64,000 nt of DNA from Guillardia theta CCMP2712 (taxonomy: Eukaryota; Cryptophyceae; Pyrenomonadales; Geminigeraceae), in assembly GCF_000315625.1 (NCBI RefSeq), contig NW_005434592.1, positions 286,126-350,125 of the forward strand, given 5' to 3'. Under the pieces are notes generated by a model that saw only the letters and a list, made by a program, of their open reading frames with translations, ran no database searches and was not told the DNA's origin. This document shows positions 23,696 through 34,420 of the stretch, one piece after another (within the stretch, counting starts at the first letter, position 1; each line of letters opens with the position of its first letter). The translations under genes were made by a program, and so were the position numbers.

Positions 23696-24143
23696 CCAAT
23701 GAGGTGTTTTCTTCCTGTTGTTCTGACGGCGATGAAGCACCGCCTGTTCGGGGAATTCTTCTCCACGCGCTCACGATGTTCTGAGCAACCTGGCACTGGA
23801 CGACTCAAGTCGATATCCTGTTGTTCCTATCGGCATTCGTTTTATGCTCTTGGCTGACAGGCAGTGTCGGATCAAACTCTTCTCAACCAGAGGAACGTCA
23901 ACCTGCACGCTCGAGAAACTCCACTGAGAGATCAGAGGAGGTGAAGAGAATTTGTGGCAGACGATGAGTCTCACTAGTGTCTTTTAGGAAGCATTTAATG
24001 GTTCAGAAGCCCGCGATCACCCGTCGCTTATCGTAAAACCGAGCACCGAGTCATCAGCGCGACCGGAGAAGTTCGATGTGCGGGCACTACATAAGTGCTT
24101 CAATTAGCTGACAGTTTGACAGTTTTCCTTCGGAGGGGATTTC
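23696..24143. other. Intergenic, no gene recognised
   Basis: Short ORFs only. A GTAACC at the end of the RWP-RK frame could be a splice donor, so part of this stretch might be a 3' exon of that gene. Confidence 0.4.
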
Positions 24144-25308
24144 ATGCAAAGGAACATGCCACGAGGGCGCGGGATGATGGCATTCCAAGACTATCACGAT
24201 CCCTACGGGTCAGCAGCCTGAGTTTGATTTGGCGGTACTCTGACTTGGCCTCTCCAGTCGCATGGGGCCTATGGGGCCGTACAGACCGCGGGAGGGGCCA
24301 ATGGTGGGTAGCAAGATCACAAGGGGATGCTAAAATAATGGATGCTGGCAGTTCGGGCCAGGACGAGGCATCCCGTACCCTCCAACCTCCGCCTACGCAC
24401 ATCCGATGCCCATGGCGGGTCACCATCCGGCCATGTTGGCTTGCAGAGAGCCATTCGTGCTAGCTTGTGACCGATGCTGTCAGGATGTGGTACGGAGATT
24501 TTGCAAGAGATTCTGGGGCACCCGACCAAAGGTGAGCCTCTACATCAACGCCAAGTTGTCAGGCTGACTGTGTGGAGAAGGACCATGGCGGCCCTGTCCT
24601 CCGAGCATCCAGCTGTTCTACAGCAGCAAGTGCAAAGCTTGATGCTGGAGATTAGCAAGTTGTCATATGCTGCTATTTCCATTTGTACTGAATCGACTTG
24701 CAGCTTACATACTGTCGTACGAGCCATCACAAAAGAGAAGGACGAGTGGGCTCGGAAATGTGAACGTGAGGCGACATGCGACTGAGAGGGGAACTGGCAT
24801 GAGAGGATTGGACGCAGGAGCACTGGCTGAAGCCGAACACTTCCGAGAATCTTGTCATCAACTGGAGGCGCAACTTCAAGCTCTACAAGTGCAGGTGAAA
24901 AGATGAGAGCGAAATCGATGCATCTGAGAAGTGCGGTTGCAGGGGAGCAACAACTATCGCCAACGTGCTGAGGATAAGGTGAACGTCTTGGTTCCTCCCT
25001 CGTCGTTGACGTCTCGCAGGCCATTGACGAGATCTCACGTGACGTCAACGAAAGTCCGCCAGAGGTTACGAGGAGAACGGAAAATTTTGACAAGCTCACG
25101 ATGAGTGACAGGACGGGCGATGCAGTCAAGATCACCTTGACATCGGCAGCGCTTGCAAGGAAGAGACTGAGAGGCACCGGGTATCCTCGTGCTCCTCCTC
25201 GTCTGCTTCTCTCTCTGACACTCGATGGGATCAGGATGGACCGTCGCTCTCCGCTTCTGACTTGGACGCCGGCATGCACGCGCCATGGACCGACATTCAC
25301 CCCGATTG
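24144..25308 (+). CDS. Unknown protein: Gly/Pro/Met-rich N-terminus and coiled coil
   Basis: Starts MQRNMPRGRGMMAFQDYHDP. A splice to RMGPMGPYRPREGPM and then FGPGRGIPYPPTSAYAHPMP gives a low-complexity Gly/Pro/Met/Tyr-rich head. Later exons include MAALSSEHPAVLQQQVQSLM and a coiled coil (EAEHFRESCHQLEAQLQALQ). A late exon reads AIDEISRDVNESPPEVTRRT. The 3' end is inferred from an acidic frame (SLSDTRWDQDGPSLSASD) that stops at 25306-25308. Several joins are unresolved. The N-terminal style resembles that of the adjacent RWP-RK gene, but I find no RWP-RK core. Confidence 0.4.
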
Positions 25309-25848
25309 ATCGCTTGCATCCTCTCCGAGCTTTCTTGTCCTCTTCATCTCCCTCTTCGTTGAGCTGCTCTATCAGAGGAGCCTCACGAGTGTGACTTACT
25401 TTGTTGTGTACTAGCTCTGCAACTGCTCATTGTCGTTCAAGAAACTTTACAAAGATCCAACGTACACGCACGCATCAGTCGACAAAGTTTTTAACTTCAT
25501 AGTCCCCATACAAGGCCATGTAGATGTATGTCGGATCCGGGTTCCCCGAGGTCACCCTTTACTCAATCTCGGGCAAAAGCTGACTAGGCACTTCAACGAC
25601 GGTCATTGATGACCTGAGGCTTGCGATGGGCCAGCCACGCTGACTCAACCGCCCGAACTTGCTCGACCCGCAAGTCAGTGGCATCGGGGGTCGTCAACAT
25701 GGTTGGTCCTACACTGAGGTGCCTTGAGACTGGTCGGCAGTCAAAGATGAGTGCTGCTGGTGTCATAGCTTATAATCAGCACGTGTAAACATGCGATGTG
25801 ACAAGACATAACGGGATAGTGCGACACGGCTGAATCATGTGTGAAGTT
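25309..25848. other. Intergenic, no gene recognised
   Basis: No ORF with support. It includes short GC-leaning words (GTCGGATCCGGG near 25530) but no full island. Confidence 0.4.
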
Positions 25849-27257
25849 TCACAGGTTCCTTTCGATGTCTAAGTTGTCGTAGAATGTCTTGCTGTTTGTC
25901 AGCTTCTTCTTCTTTTGTGACCGAGAAAGTTTGGGTCCGCGCTTTGAGCCAATCTTTCTTGACGACTCACCATCTGACTCGAAGAGGTCGTCTGCAGGAA
26001 TAGCTGTCAGACTTCATCGCATGCAGGAGGCAAGAGGACATTTACCTGTGAACGGGTTGGCAGAACGATTTGGATTGTCCGGATCCTCCTGCAATGATAC
26101 GCTTGAGACATCTTTCTTCCCTACATTATCAGCAGAAGATTGCTGGGATGGAGACGAAACTTCGTCAGAGGATTGATTTCCGTTCTGATCCTGATCCTGA
26201 TCCTGATCTTCTTCGCCATCAAGATTGCTTGATTCTTCCTCAAGTTCTTCTTCTGCCTAAAGAAGCAACTTTGAGTGGAATCCTTGAAACTTGTGATACT
26301 AAGTTACCTCTTTGATTATTCGTTTGTCAATGTTCTCTTCCTCTGCTTCAGGCATTTTCATTATCTTCTGTTGCTTTTCTATCATGTACTCTCGCTGCGA
26401 CTTCTTGGAGGTGATTGTGTCATCTAGCTCTTCAATGCCTGTGATACAAGTAGACAAACATCACAAGGGCAGATTGTAGACAACAAAAGCAACTTGATAT
26501 GTTCAAGACTTCGTCGCGGAGGCCTCCAAGCAGCTCGTCATCCGTCAGTTGAAACTCCTTCGCTTCTGTTGCAAGGCATTCATCACCGCCTGACCATCAG
26601 CAACGACATGCTAACAAGCATGATGATCATCACCTTCAGAATCTATGTCGTCTGGCAAAGGAGGAGCAAGCGATCGCAGATACTTGAGAATTTTCTCTTT
26701 GACCTTGGGTTTAAGGAGCTTGGCAAAGTCTGTACGCTATTGAATATAGACTAGATCAACTTCATATCAGATCACAATTCAGTGAGAACAACCGTTTCTT
26801 CTGGCTCTTCGTCTTGTTCAGATTCAACGTTTTGCATCATTTGTTGCTTGCGAGCCTTCCGGGCTTCCTTGAATAGGAGTCAACGCTCGGTGGTGCAAAT
26901 TTTTGCGAGTTGATCCAAGAAACAAATACCTTGCGAGCTTTTTCCTTGTCATTCTTTTCTCTACAAAATTACAGCCATCAGAAGATCAAAGTCAGACATT
27001 GCGATCAACCTCTGCTTCTTTTTTTCTGCCATTGTTCGAATCTGCTCGCGCAGCTTCTCTTTGTTTCGGAGAAGGCGCAATGCTTTCTTTCTACCATCGT
27101 GAGATCCACGTCCTCTCAGTCGCTCTTTCAGTCCACCATTGATTTCGCAGATTAGCCATCGTCTAGCTATATCACCCGCCGATGCACACTGACTGTATGT
27201 TGTCACATCCAGGCAGAAGAGGCAGAGGCAGACGACTCTGATAGCGGAAAGGAGCAT
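25849..27257 (-). CDS. Charged coiled-coil protein with signal-peptide-like N-terminus, unknown function
   Basis: The ATG at 27257 opens a hydrophobic leader (MLLSAIRVVCLCLFCLDV), then Lys/Arg-rich helices (RKKALRLLRNKEKLREQIRT). A 51-nt intron and further GT-AG introns join EKNDKEKARK, EARKARKQQMMQNVESEQDE, RTDFAKLLKPKVKEKILKYL (with SLAPPLPDDIDSE), AKEFQLTDDELLGGLRDEV, GIEELDDTITSKKSQREYMI and an acidic Asp/Gln-rich repeat (EEDQDQDQDQNGNQSSDEV). The tail is basic (KRGPKLSRSQKKKKLTNSK) and stops at 25849. Without the leader I would have guessed a nucleolar protein. With it, an ER or secretory location is possible. It is divergent from BRX1 with about 280 bp between starts. Confidence 0.55.
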
Positions 27258-27534
27258 GACAAAGCGCGGTTGCAGCTGTCTGAAGGTGTGTGTGCTAATC
27301 GATGTTGGCTTGCAGCATGTCAACCTAGACAGGAGGAGGAGGAGGAGAGCAGGGAGGAACGAGGACGCGCCATCCCTCCCATCACAGCCATGGTTCCTGC
27401 TTGGTCCTGCAGGAGACGCATCGGTGTCTGCGAGCTCGCCTCAGAGAAAAATCAATAAACTTCACCCCTTCGCAGTCCACCGTCAAAGGGGGGTGGGGGT
27501 GGTCAATCTGTGAAGAAGCTCTGCACGTGCGGTC

Positions 27535-28485
27535 ATGGCCAGGAAGCCCAAGGGAGGGCGGAGGGAGGGGAGGAAGGACAAGGCGGAGGAGAAGCCTCTG
27601 AAAGGAGAATCTGATAGCGAAGATGGAGATATGCAGGTCGAAGATAAGGCTCCTCAAGGCAAGCTGGCAGCTTTCTCGGCGGCCAGCAAACAGCAAGAGA
27701 AAGGTAAAGGGAACACCTTCAGGAATAAGCAGAGAGTGCTCGTCCTGGCGTCAAGGGGTATTGTCCACAGATTCAGACATCTCATGTTGGATGTCCTAAA
27801 AATGCTCCCTCATGGTGCAAAAGATGCGAAGATGGAGAGCAAAGATCGTCCGTCAGTGATCAACGAGCTTTGTGAAATGCGTGGGTGTAACGGGGCCCTG
27901 TACTTTGAGACACGGAAACACAAGGATCTGTATCTGTGGGTAGCAAGAACCCCACATGGACCAAGCGCCAAGTTTTTGGTAAAGAACATCCACACCATGG
28001 CTGAACTAAAATTTACGGGAAACCATCTTATGTATTCACGACCATTCTTGGTGTTCGATGCAACGTTCGAATCTGAGCCATACCTGCAATTGTTAAAAGA
28101 AATGTTCATGCAAACGTTTGGAACGCCAAGAAATCATCGCAGAAGCAAACCGTTTGTGGATCACACCCTTTCTTTCTATGTACTCGATGGGCACATCTGG
28201 ATCAGAAATTATCAGGTAGCCAAGAACGAGGACACCGGGGAGACTTCGCTGGTGGAGGTGGGTCCTAGATTCTGTTTACAGCTGCACAGAATCTTCGCTG
28301 GGGCGTTTGAGGGCACAACAGTCTACTCGAATACAGACTACATCAGCCCCAATGTGATCCGCGCTCGCGAGAAGCTGGTCAAGGGTGGCAAGTACAAGTC
28401 CCGCGTACAGGAGAAGAAAGAAGCTATCCTGCGTCAGCAGACCACGCCCAAGGTTGAGAATCCTTTTGCTGGAGTCTTCAAATAG
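27535..28485 (+). CDS. BRX1: Ribosome biogenesis protein BRX1 homologue
   Basis: A single uninterrupted 316-codon frame. It contains the BRIX domain of the BRX1 family: FRNKQRVLVLASRGIVHRFR at the start, then INELCEMRGCNGALYFETRK, KDLYLWVARTPHGPSAKFLV, NIHTMAELKFTGN, FGTPRNHRRSKPFVDHTLSF, IWIRNYQV and VEVGPRFCLQLHRIFAGAFE. BRX1 acts in the nucleolus in early 60S subunit assembly. The N-terminal 55 residues are Lys/Glu-rich. The lack of introns contrasts with nearly all neighbouring genes. Length is normal for the family. Confidence 0.97.
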   Translation: MARKPKGGRREGRKDKAEEKPLKGESDSEDGDMQVEDKAPQGKLAAFSAASKQQEKGKGNTFRNKQRVLVLASRGIVHRFRHLMLDVLKMLPHGAKDAKMESKDRPSVINELCEMRGCNGALYFETRKHKDLYLWVARTPHGPSAKFLVKNIHTMAELKFTGNHLMYSRPFLVFDATFESEPYLQLLKEMFMQTFGTPRNHRRSKPFVDHTLSFYVLDGHIWIRNYQVAKNEDTGETSLVEVGPRFCLQLHRIFAGAFEGTTVYSNTDYISPNVIRAREKLVKGGKYKSRVQEKKEAILRQQTTPKVENPFAGVFK

Positions 28486-28705
28486 ATTTCAGCTGCCTGA
28501 CATGTGAATTTCATATCATTTCGAACCATCGAGGTGGTTCACAGAATTTTAATGCATCAGCATCACTTTGAATGTCGAAGTCATAAACGTTTTCATTTAT
28601 TCATCAACATTCATTCTATTTTCTTTCACTTTTCTTTGCAAACTCTGATGTTCAAAGATTTGCCGAATTCACGCTACCAAAAATATCTTTGATGGCGAGA
28701 CATAA

Positions 28706-30249
28706 TTAAACAAATAGCTTCTCGATCGCCTCCGCCTAAAAACAAATCTGGATCAGTCCATGCACCAAGTTTGGAAACTTCAGTTCACCTGCTCTGGGGT
28801 TAATTTCTTTGGAAATTTCACCTGAACTCGAATGTTATCTCAAGCTACAAAAGAGTCAAAATCTTCACCTTCATTTGTATTTTCAGGTCGCCAGTCTCAG
28901 ATGGAAACCCATGGATAGGCATTCCCTCACCCTGAGCCGGATCGCTTGTAAGAAGCAGGGAGGCAGGCAGGGAGAAAGGCAGAAAGGAATCATCACCTTG
29001 ATCACTTTAGTCGAATATGGGCCCGTGACTCCAGTCTCCTCCACAATGATATCACGACCATCCAACTGCTTCACAGTTCTTGAGAACCCGACAAGGGCCT
29101 CCTTAAGTGTGATTTCCATGGTCATGTGAAGGTCATTCCCCTGTAAAGCAAGAGTAACTGAAAGAAAAAGTGAGGTGCGCTTGCGATGTCATACCTTCCT
29201 CTTGAACACGCTGTGGTCCTTCTGTCTCAGCGACACTATCACATCGCCAGGAACTTGTCCAGGACTCTGCTCGCTGGCTCCTTTGAACTTCACCTCATAG
29301 CCGTCCGGCGCTCCTTTTTCTACAGTCATCTTCAGCTCCTTGGGCTCATTCTTGCAACGATGCTCTGACGGCACTTGTTGCTGCTGCTGCACGACGAAGC
29401 CTGGTGCAACCTGCTGCTGCACCATCTTGACTTCAGGAGGGCATTCCCCACAGTCCTTGCAATGTTCCTTCCTCCAGTTTTGCCTGCCCTTGCAATTTCT
29501 GCACACGACACGCCTCTTGATGGACATGGACACGTCGTTGCCGTTGTACATGTCCTCCAGGGACACGTGCATGTCTACCTTGGCGTCTGGGCCTCGATTT
29601 ACCCCGCGCTGTCCCCCCCCGAAGAAGGCATCGAACGGACTCACTGGAGCATTCTGTCCCTTTTCGTGCTGATCAAGACCCTCGTGGCCCGCATGGTCAT
29701 ACACCATCCTCAGCTCCTCGTCTGAGAGCACTTCGTATGCTCGCTGAATCTGTTGGAATTTCTTGGCATCCCCTCCCTTGTCGGGGTGATTCTTGATACT
29801 CAGCTTTCTGAAAACTTTCTTGATTTCCGCAGCATCAGCATCTCTGTTCACTCCAAGAACTATAGGACAAGGCGCGTTACAAAGTTGTCGAACCCGCACT
29901 TAAGCATCAATACATGCAACAATCAAAATGGGTAGCAGACATGCATTTGCTTCTCAAGAAAGAAGTGATAATAGGTTGAGGTACAACAGAAGAATTGGAG
30001 GACTTGAGCTAACACCATCAGTCAACGTCCTTGAGGTTACACTCGTGCGCAGCAGCGGTTCTTCCACTGAAGCACTTGGCTAACCACAGGCCGAGTGTGT
30101 TGGAAGCATGATGCATACACAGTTGTGGAGAGGAGAAGGAGGGCATTAGCATTGAATCACCTACCTTCATACAAGTCAACCTCTTCCTCAGCGTACGAGA
30201 CGCTCAGGCCCAGCGCCAGGACGAGCACGACGAGGAGCGACCAGCGCAT
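28706..30249 (-). CDS. ER-luminal DnaJ co-chaperone, DNAJB11/ERdj3 type
   Basis: Exon 1 from the ATG at 30249 encodes a clear signal peptide (MRWSLLVVLVLALGLSVSYA). It splices in frame to the J-domain (VLGVNRDADAAEIKKVFRKL) with the HPD motif (NHPDKGGD). Next come a Gly/Phe-type linker, a Cys-containing insert (CRNCKGR, HCKDCGECP) and the peptide-binding beta domains (VPGDVIVSLRQKDHSVFKRK, MEITLKEALVGFSRTVKQLD, GEGMPIHGFPSETGDLKIQM). The C-terminus (KFPKKLTPEQ, then AEAIEKLF) sits on short exons ending at the TAA at 28706. The order matches DNAJB11 rather than cytosolic DnaJA. The expected role is delivering ER client proteins to BiP. No KDEL-type signal, which is normal for ERdj3. Confidence 0.9.
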
Positions 30250-30289
30250 TATGGCACTTCTTGCGAGATCCAACAGGACGACTACGAGT

Positions 30290-30420
30290 CAGGTAGGGGT
30301 AGGGTGGGATTCAGGGAAAGGTGGGGGTAGTCTGCTCGCTTGTGGAGATGTATGGTAGATTTGGATTTTGGGAGGGGTGTAGCACCAGAAGGGGTACAAC
30401 ATACGAGGCATAATATAGAC
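30290..30420. repeat. GGGGTA tract 4 (short)
   Basis: Six-base GGGGTA words at 30295, 30324 and 30393 in GT-rich DNA immediately upstream of the DnaJ start. It precedes GC island 3. Confidence 0.55.
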
Positions 30421-30529
30421 TAATGAGAAATTGTATAGTCCTTCAATCGAAACATCGAGGATCTTGAGGTGCTTTCATAGACCATCATCAAGAACAACTC
30501 AAATTTCACCACCCTTCGAACAGCTAGGC

Positions 30530-31110
30530 ATGGTCCGGGGATGAGGGGTTGCCACGTGGATGTAACGGAAAAATCCTTCCACGTGGTTCTTCTGTAACCG
30601 GCGCTGTCCGTGATGCCGGCAGTGGGCCAGCGGTCCGTGATGCCGGCAGCCTGACTCACAGGCTCCGAGAGTCACTGCCGGCATCACGCCGCCGGACAGT
30701 CGGACACCGGCTCCGCCGCCGGCGATCTGTCCGTGATGCCGGCAGTGAGCGGCGGCCCGGCAGGGTGAGATTGCGGCCGGCCCCGGCCGGGCCGGGCAAT
30801 TGAACCCTGACCGCCGCCGTGCGTGACTTCGGAAGGCTTGCGGTACGGTCCGGGATCGGACTGTCGCGAGTCGGCGGCGACCGACTCTTCGGAAGCAGTT
30901 CCGCCGGAATGTTTTAACTAAGTTGACTCGACTTTGAGTAAACGCCCGGACTGACAGTGAGTCAGCCTGGGATGCGACTGACTCGTGAGTCGGACCGTAC
31001 TCCGAGCCAGGCCGCGGCCCCGGGCCCGGCAGTGACTCGAGTCACGCCCGGCCGCCGAGTCCCGGAGTCCAGCCTCGGCGACGGGCCCGGCCGGCCGCCG
31101 GTAAGGTAAC
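30530..31110. repeat. GC-rich island 3
   Basis: Made of GCCGG, CCGTGATGCCGGCAG (repeated at about 30608, 30636 and 30729) and GAGTCACTG/CAGTGACTC words. The edge motif ACTTTGAGTAAA is at 30931-30942, preceded by TTTTAACTAAGTTGACTCG. No coding frame is credible. Confidence 0.75.
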
Positions 31111-31209
31111 TGAGGCGGGTCTGCACAAGCCAATGGTTTTTAGTTGGGCAGGGTCGGATCATGCGGGCGATTGGCAAGAGATGAGCAAGGGATGAAGACG
31201 AGAGCGACG

Positions 31210-31281
31210 AGATGATGCTTCGAGCTGGAGAGTCAAGTGACAGGAAGAGATGATGCTTCGGGCTGGAGCTTCAAGTGACAG
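31210..31281. repeat. 38-bp near-perfect direct duplication
   Basis: Two copies starting GATGATGCTTCG and ending TCAAGTGACAG (31210 and 31248 onwards), differing at a few bases. It lies between GC island 3 and the carrier-like gene. Confidence 0.8.
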
Positions 31282-31642
31282 AAACTGCCGAATGTCTCGC
31301 CCTCTCCTCCACCTTTCACATTCGTTGTCCTCGATGTCGCGATTGGTCATGCCTGTACTTTGCTCGCTCGTGTGCCTGGTTTCAGTTTCACTGGCGGATC
31401 GGGGTTTCCATTCCGATGCTACTGCATGTATCCTGTCACCTCATCCCGATACGTCACGAAGTCAGTTTGTCGCCACGTTGCGCTCAGCAAGGAATAAGGT
31501 CGGGCATTGGTTCAGACTTTTTCATGCTTATTCCTGGTTGATCAGATTGAAGGAGGGGCAATCAGTGGGCTCGTACAGGCATTTTGTTGAGGATACTCTT
31601 CCTATCCTGAAGTTTGATCGTCACAGGCAAGTGTGTTTCATC

Positions 31643-32849
31643 CATGGGATCGCGCCTTGTACCTGTCGCAAACAGAGAGGAGAAGCTTCCTGCATGGAAG
31701 CAATTGGAATTATCCGTTCCAAGGGATGTGAGTTTAGTGATACTCATATTTAACTCCGCCTTGACGTTTTATCGAAAGCTCTCAAACTTTGGCACTAAGG
31801 ATCATATCTGCCTCAATCTTTTTCCCCTTAGAGGAGACGCTTGCCCCTGTCGCAGGTTCTGGTTACCTCAACGCCGCCTCGCTGCTCACTTGCTTGTCAG
31901 CAACGATCTGTGGAAATCAAAATCTTGCACAGTTCGTGGCAGGCAATGCAGCTGGAGGAATCAGCGCTGCTGCAATCAACCCCATTCAGGCGATACGGTG
32001 AGTAGTCAAAGACAACATTCGACCACCTGAAATCTGAAGCTCATCTCAAGTGCCGCGACGTTTTCAAAGATGGACAAGAATCCGAACAGCAACCCTCATT
32101 TTTTCAACACTGTAAGCAATCTTGCTCGAACTGCCTCCCTCTTAAGCTCTTCAGGCGAAGGAGATGGCTGCCAAGGGCGGGATTCGACCCTTCCTGCGAG
32201 GCATTCGTCCTACGGTTGGACGAGATCTCGTGAGCAAAGAGATTCACTTGGCAGGCAAATGATGAGATGAGCTCTACAGGTTTTTGGTGGTTTTTTTTCG
32301 TTCCTTCGTCGGGACTTCACAAGCCGTATCTCTTCTGCAGAACATCCTCCAAATCCTGTTCTATGCTTCGCATGTGACATTGCGGCAGCAACACTGGTTG
32401 GACTCTGAAATCAACCTGCTTTCCACAGTTTTGACCTTCTTACAGGCCACAACATTTTCTTCTCCATTCAACTATGCTAGAAATATCATGTTCTTTGCAG
32501 CTGATGAAAACAAAGGCGATGATGGTGTGTCAGGTATTCGAGCCCCCCTGGTGTACGAGAGCTTAAGACCATGACTCTGATTGGTGGCCTCTTCAAGAAA
32601 GCTGGTGAATTTATGAGACCATCGTTGGTACGTCGACTTAGCAATCCAACAGCTCGTCAACGCAACGTTTGGCAATCGATGGTGTTCTTGCAAAATAATC
32701 TTAAGATAGGTAACTTGTGGGTACGAAGGTTGCATGCTTGACAGCTCTCAGGTGTTGCTACGCTGCGAGTCGCTTTCTCCATGGCACTTGCAGCAAGCAC
32801 TTACCGGACATACACAGCTTTTGAAAAAAAAGAAAAATCCGAAGTGTGA
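31643..32849 (+). CDS. Mitochondrial-carrier-like membrane protein, multi-exon
   Basis: Exons carry fragments typical of the mitochondrial carrier fold: QFVAGNAAGGISAAAINPIQ (odd helix with PxQ-type kink), AKEMAAKGGIRPFLRGIRPT (G-F-RG-P matrix-helix signature), ATTFSSPFNYARNIMFFAAD, and a last exon VATLRVAFSMALAASTYRTY to the TGA at 32847-32849. Each is flanked by GT/AG. The 5' end (MGSRLVPVANREEKLPAW) and the joins between 31730 and 31830 are uncertain, and an upstream exon near 31390-31500 is possible. The canonical PxDxxR motifs are weakened (PIQAIR, PFNYAR). The substrate cannot be inferred. Confidence 0.55.
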
Positions 32850-32968
32850 TATCAAGAGCAATGTTGATTAATACTTTCTGTGAGTATTTTAGGTTGAAGG
32901 AGTAAACAAGTCTTCAAGCAAATTTCGGATGGCAGATTGAAACAATCACTGCATCGACGTCCATTCGC

Positions 32969-33806
32969 TCAAGGAGTCACGCGATAGCGAGTGTCCATGG
33001 GCTTCCACTCCGGCTGGACCGTCTCGTGCAGAGGGAGCGGAGGATGTGAGAAACGATCTGGGGAAATATTCAACGATCCGTTCAAACTCAGCGGAAGCAT
33101 GTTGTCTTTTGCCATTATCCAGAAGAGTTGCACATGGCGAGTGAATTTGCCTTCAAGTAACTTTGATGAGGTTTCGAGAGTTTGCATCCTGAGGTCCCGT
33201 GCTACATCCAACGTGGTGCGACCAAGAGGACAGATGCCTTCTTCAAGAACGACGGTCAGTATCAGAGGTTGCTGCCCCATATCCACCACTCTGATCTGCC
33301 ATCGACAGTCAGACTTGACATACAAAACCTGTCAAAATCCTCACCTTGTTAGAATTGCAGCCAGCAGCGTGAGCTAAGTCCTCTGCGATGGAGCGAAAAA
33401 AGACATTCTCGCTGCAGCCAGCATCCTTGAAGCTCATGTCTAGTTGTATTTGAACCTTGCATTCTTTCGAAGGATCTGAGCGGCTCGACCTGGTCGGTGA
33501 GAGCTTCTGAGGACTTGTTGGCTTGGGAGAACTGCCACTTGAATCCTCGCCGTTGTAATATGCTTTCATCTTCTCAAGCGCTTCCTCTTTTTCGTTGCTC
33601 GTCATGGCTCGGAGACGAAGTGTGGAGTCAATCTTTGCAACAGGGTTCTCTTGGTTTTGGTTTGTCTTTCGTATGTTCCAACTTGATCCCGGTCTTGTTT
33701 GACTGCTGCTGCTGCGGATGATGTGCTTGATGGACTGAGGCTCAGACTCCATCGACTGCCGTGGCGTCAAGTTAGAGTGTGAACCTCGAACGAGCGAGAA
33801 GAGCAT
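32969..33806 (-). CDS. Unknown two-exon protein
   Basis: The ATG at 33806 starts MLFSLVRGSHSNLTPRQSME. A Ser/Pro-rich linker follows (SPKPTSPQKLSPTRSSRS), then a compact domain KVQIQLDMSFKDAG that crosses a 49-nt intron into IRVVDMGQQPLILTVVLEEG. That alternation resembles the small alpha/beta (SEA-like) modules common in protist proteins, where a hydrophobic beta strand follows a Gly/Asn loop. The last exon ends RYRVTP at 32969. No function can be assigned. Confidence 0.65.
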
Positions 33807-34175
33807 CACTGCATTCTTACATGGACACGATAACTTTTTATGTCGTCTTGCGGTTCGTGTCTACAAACTTGCGAACAAGACTCGACAGCGCCCATGATGG
33901 GTTCAGTTTTAACCTGATGTACAAACACGACAATGATCACGTTCTTGCTTCTTGCAACAGTTATCGTCGACAAGTCCGTCAACGACATCTCACTTTCCCC
34001 TTCTCTTGCTCTCACCTCGCTTGGCTGGCGGTAGGCTGCTTGCTCTGAGCTTGATCTGCTCTTCGACTCTCTACCTGTGAACTCGGAACGCTCCGCCCCT
34101 TGTGGGCTGATATCATGCCCTCATGAGGCTTCCGTTGAACAGAGGTACCGGTGCTGACAAGAGTAAAGTTCTAAG

Positions 34176-34215
34176 ATCAATGTAGGGTAGGGTATCTACC
34201 CGTACCCCCTCTTGT
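34176..34215. repeat. GGGTA inverted repeat
   Basis: GTAGGGTAGGGTATCTACCC followed by GTACCCCC: GGGTA units turn into TACCC units around a short centre, a small palindrome of the GGGGTA vocabulary. The surrounding 33.8-34.4 kb spacer has no gene I can support. Confidence 0.7.
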
Positions 34216-34420
34216 ATCTATATCTTCCTCAATCTGAGTGGTCATAAGTCATTTCTTTTTTCATATCAGCGGTCATTTTCAAGACATCTTATTTTTCTTG
34301 GGTTCGAGCACTTGTTGACAAACCTGAATCTCTATTCCTACTCTTGTTGTCATCGAACATTTCATGAAATTTATGTTGCTACTGCTTCAATTACGTTACA
34401 AAACAATTACATTACACCAG

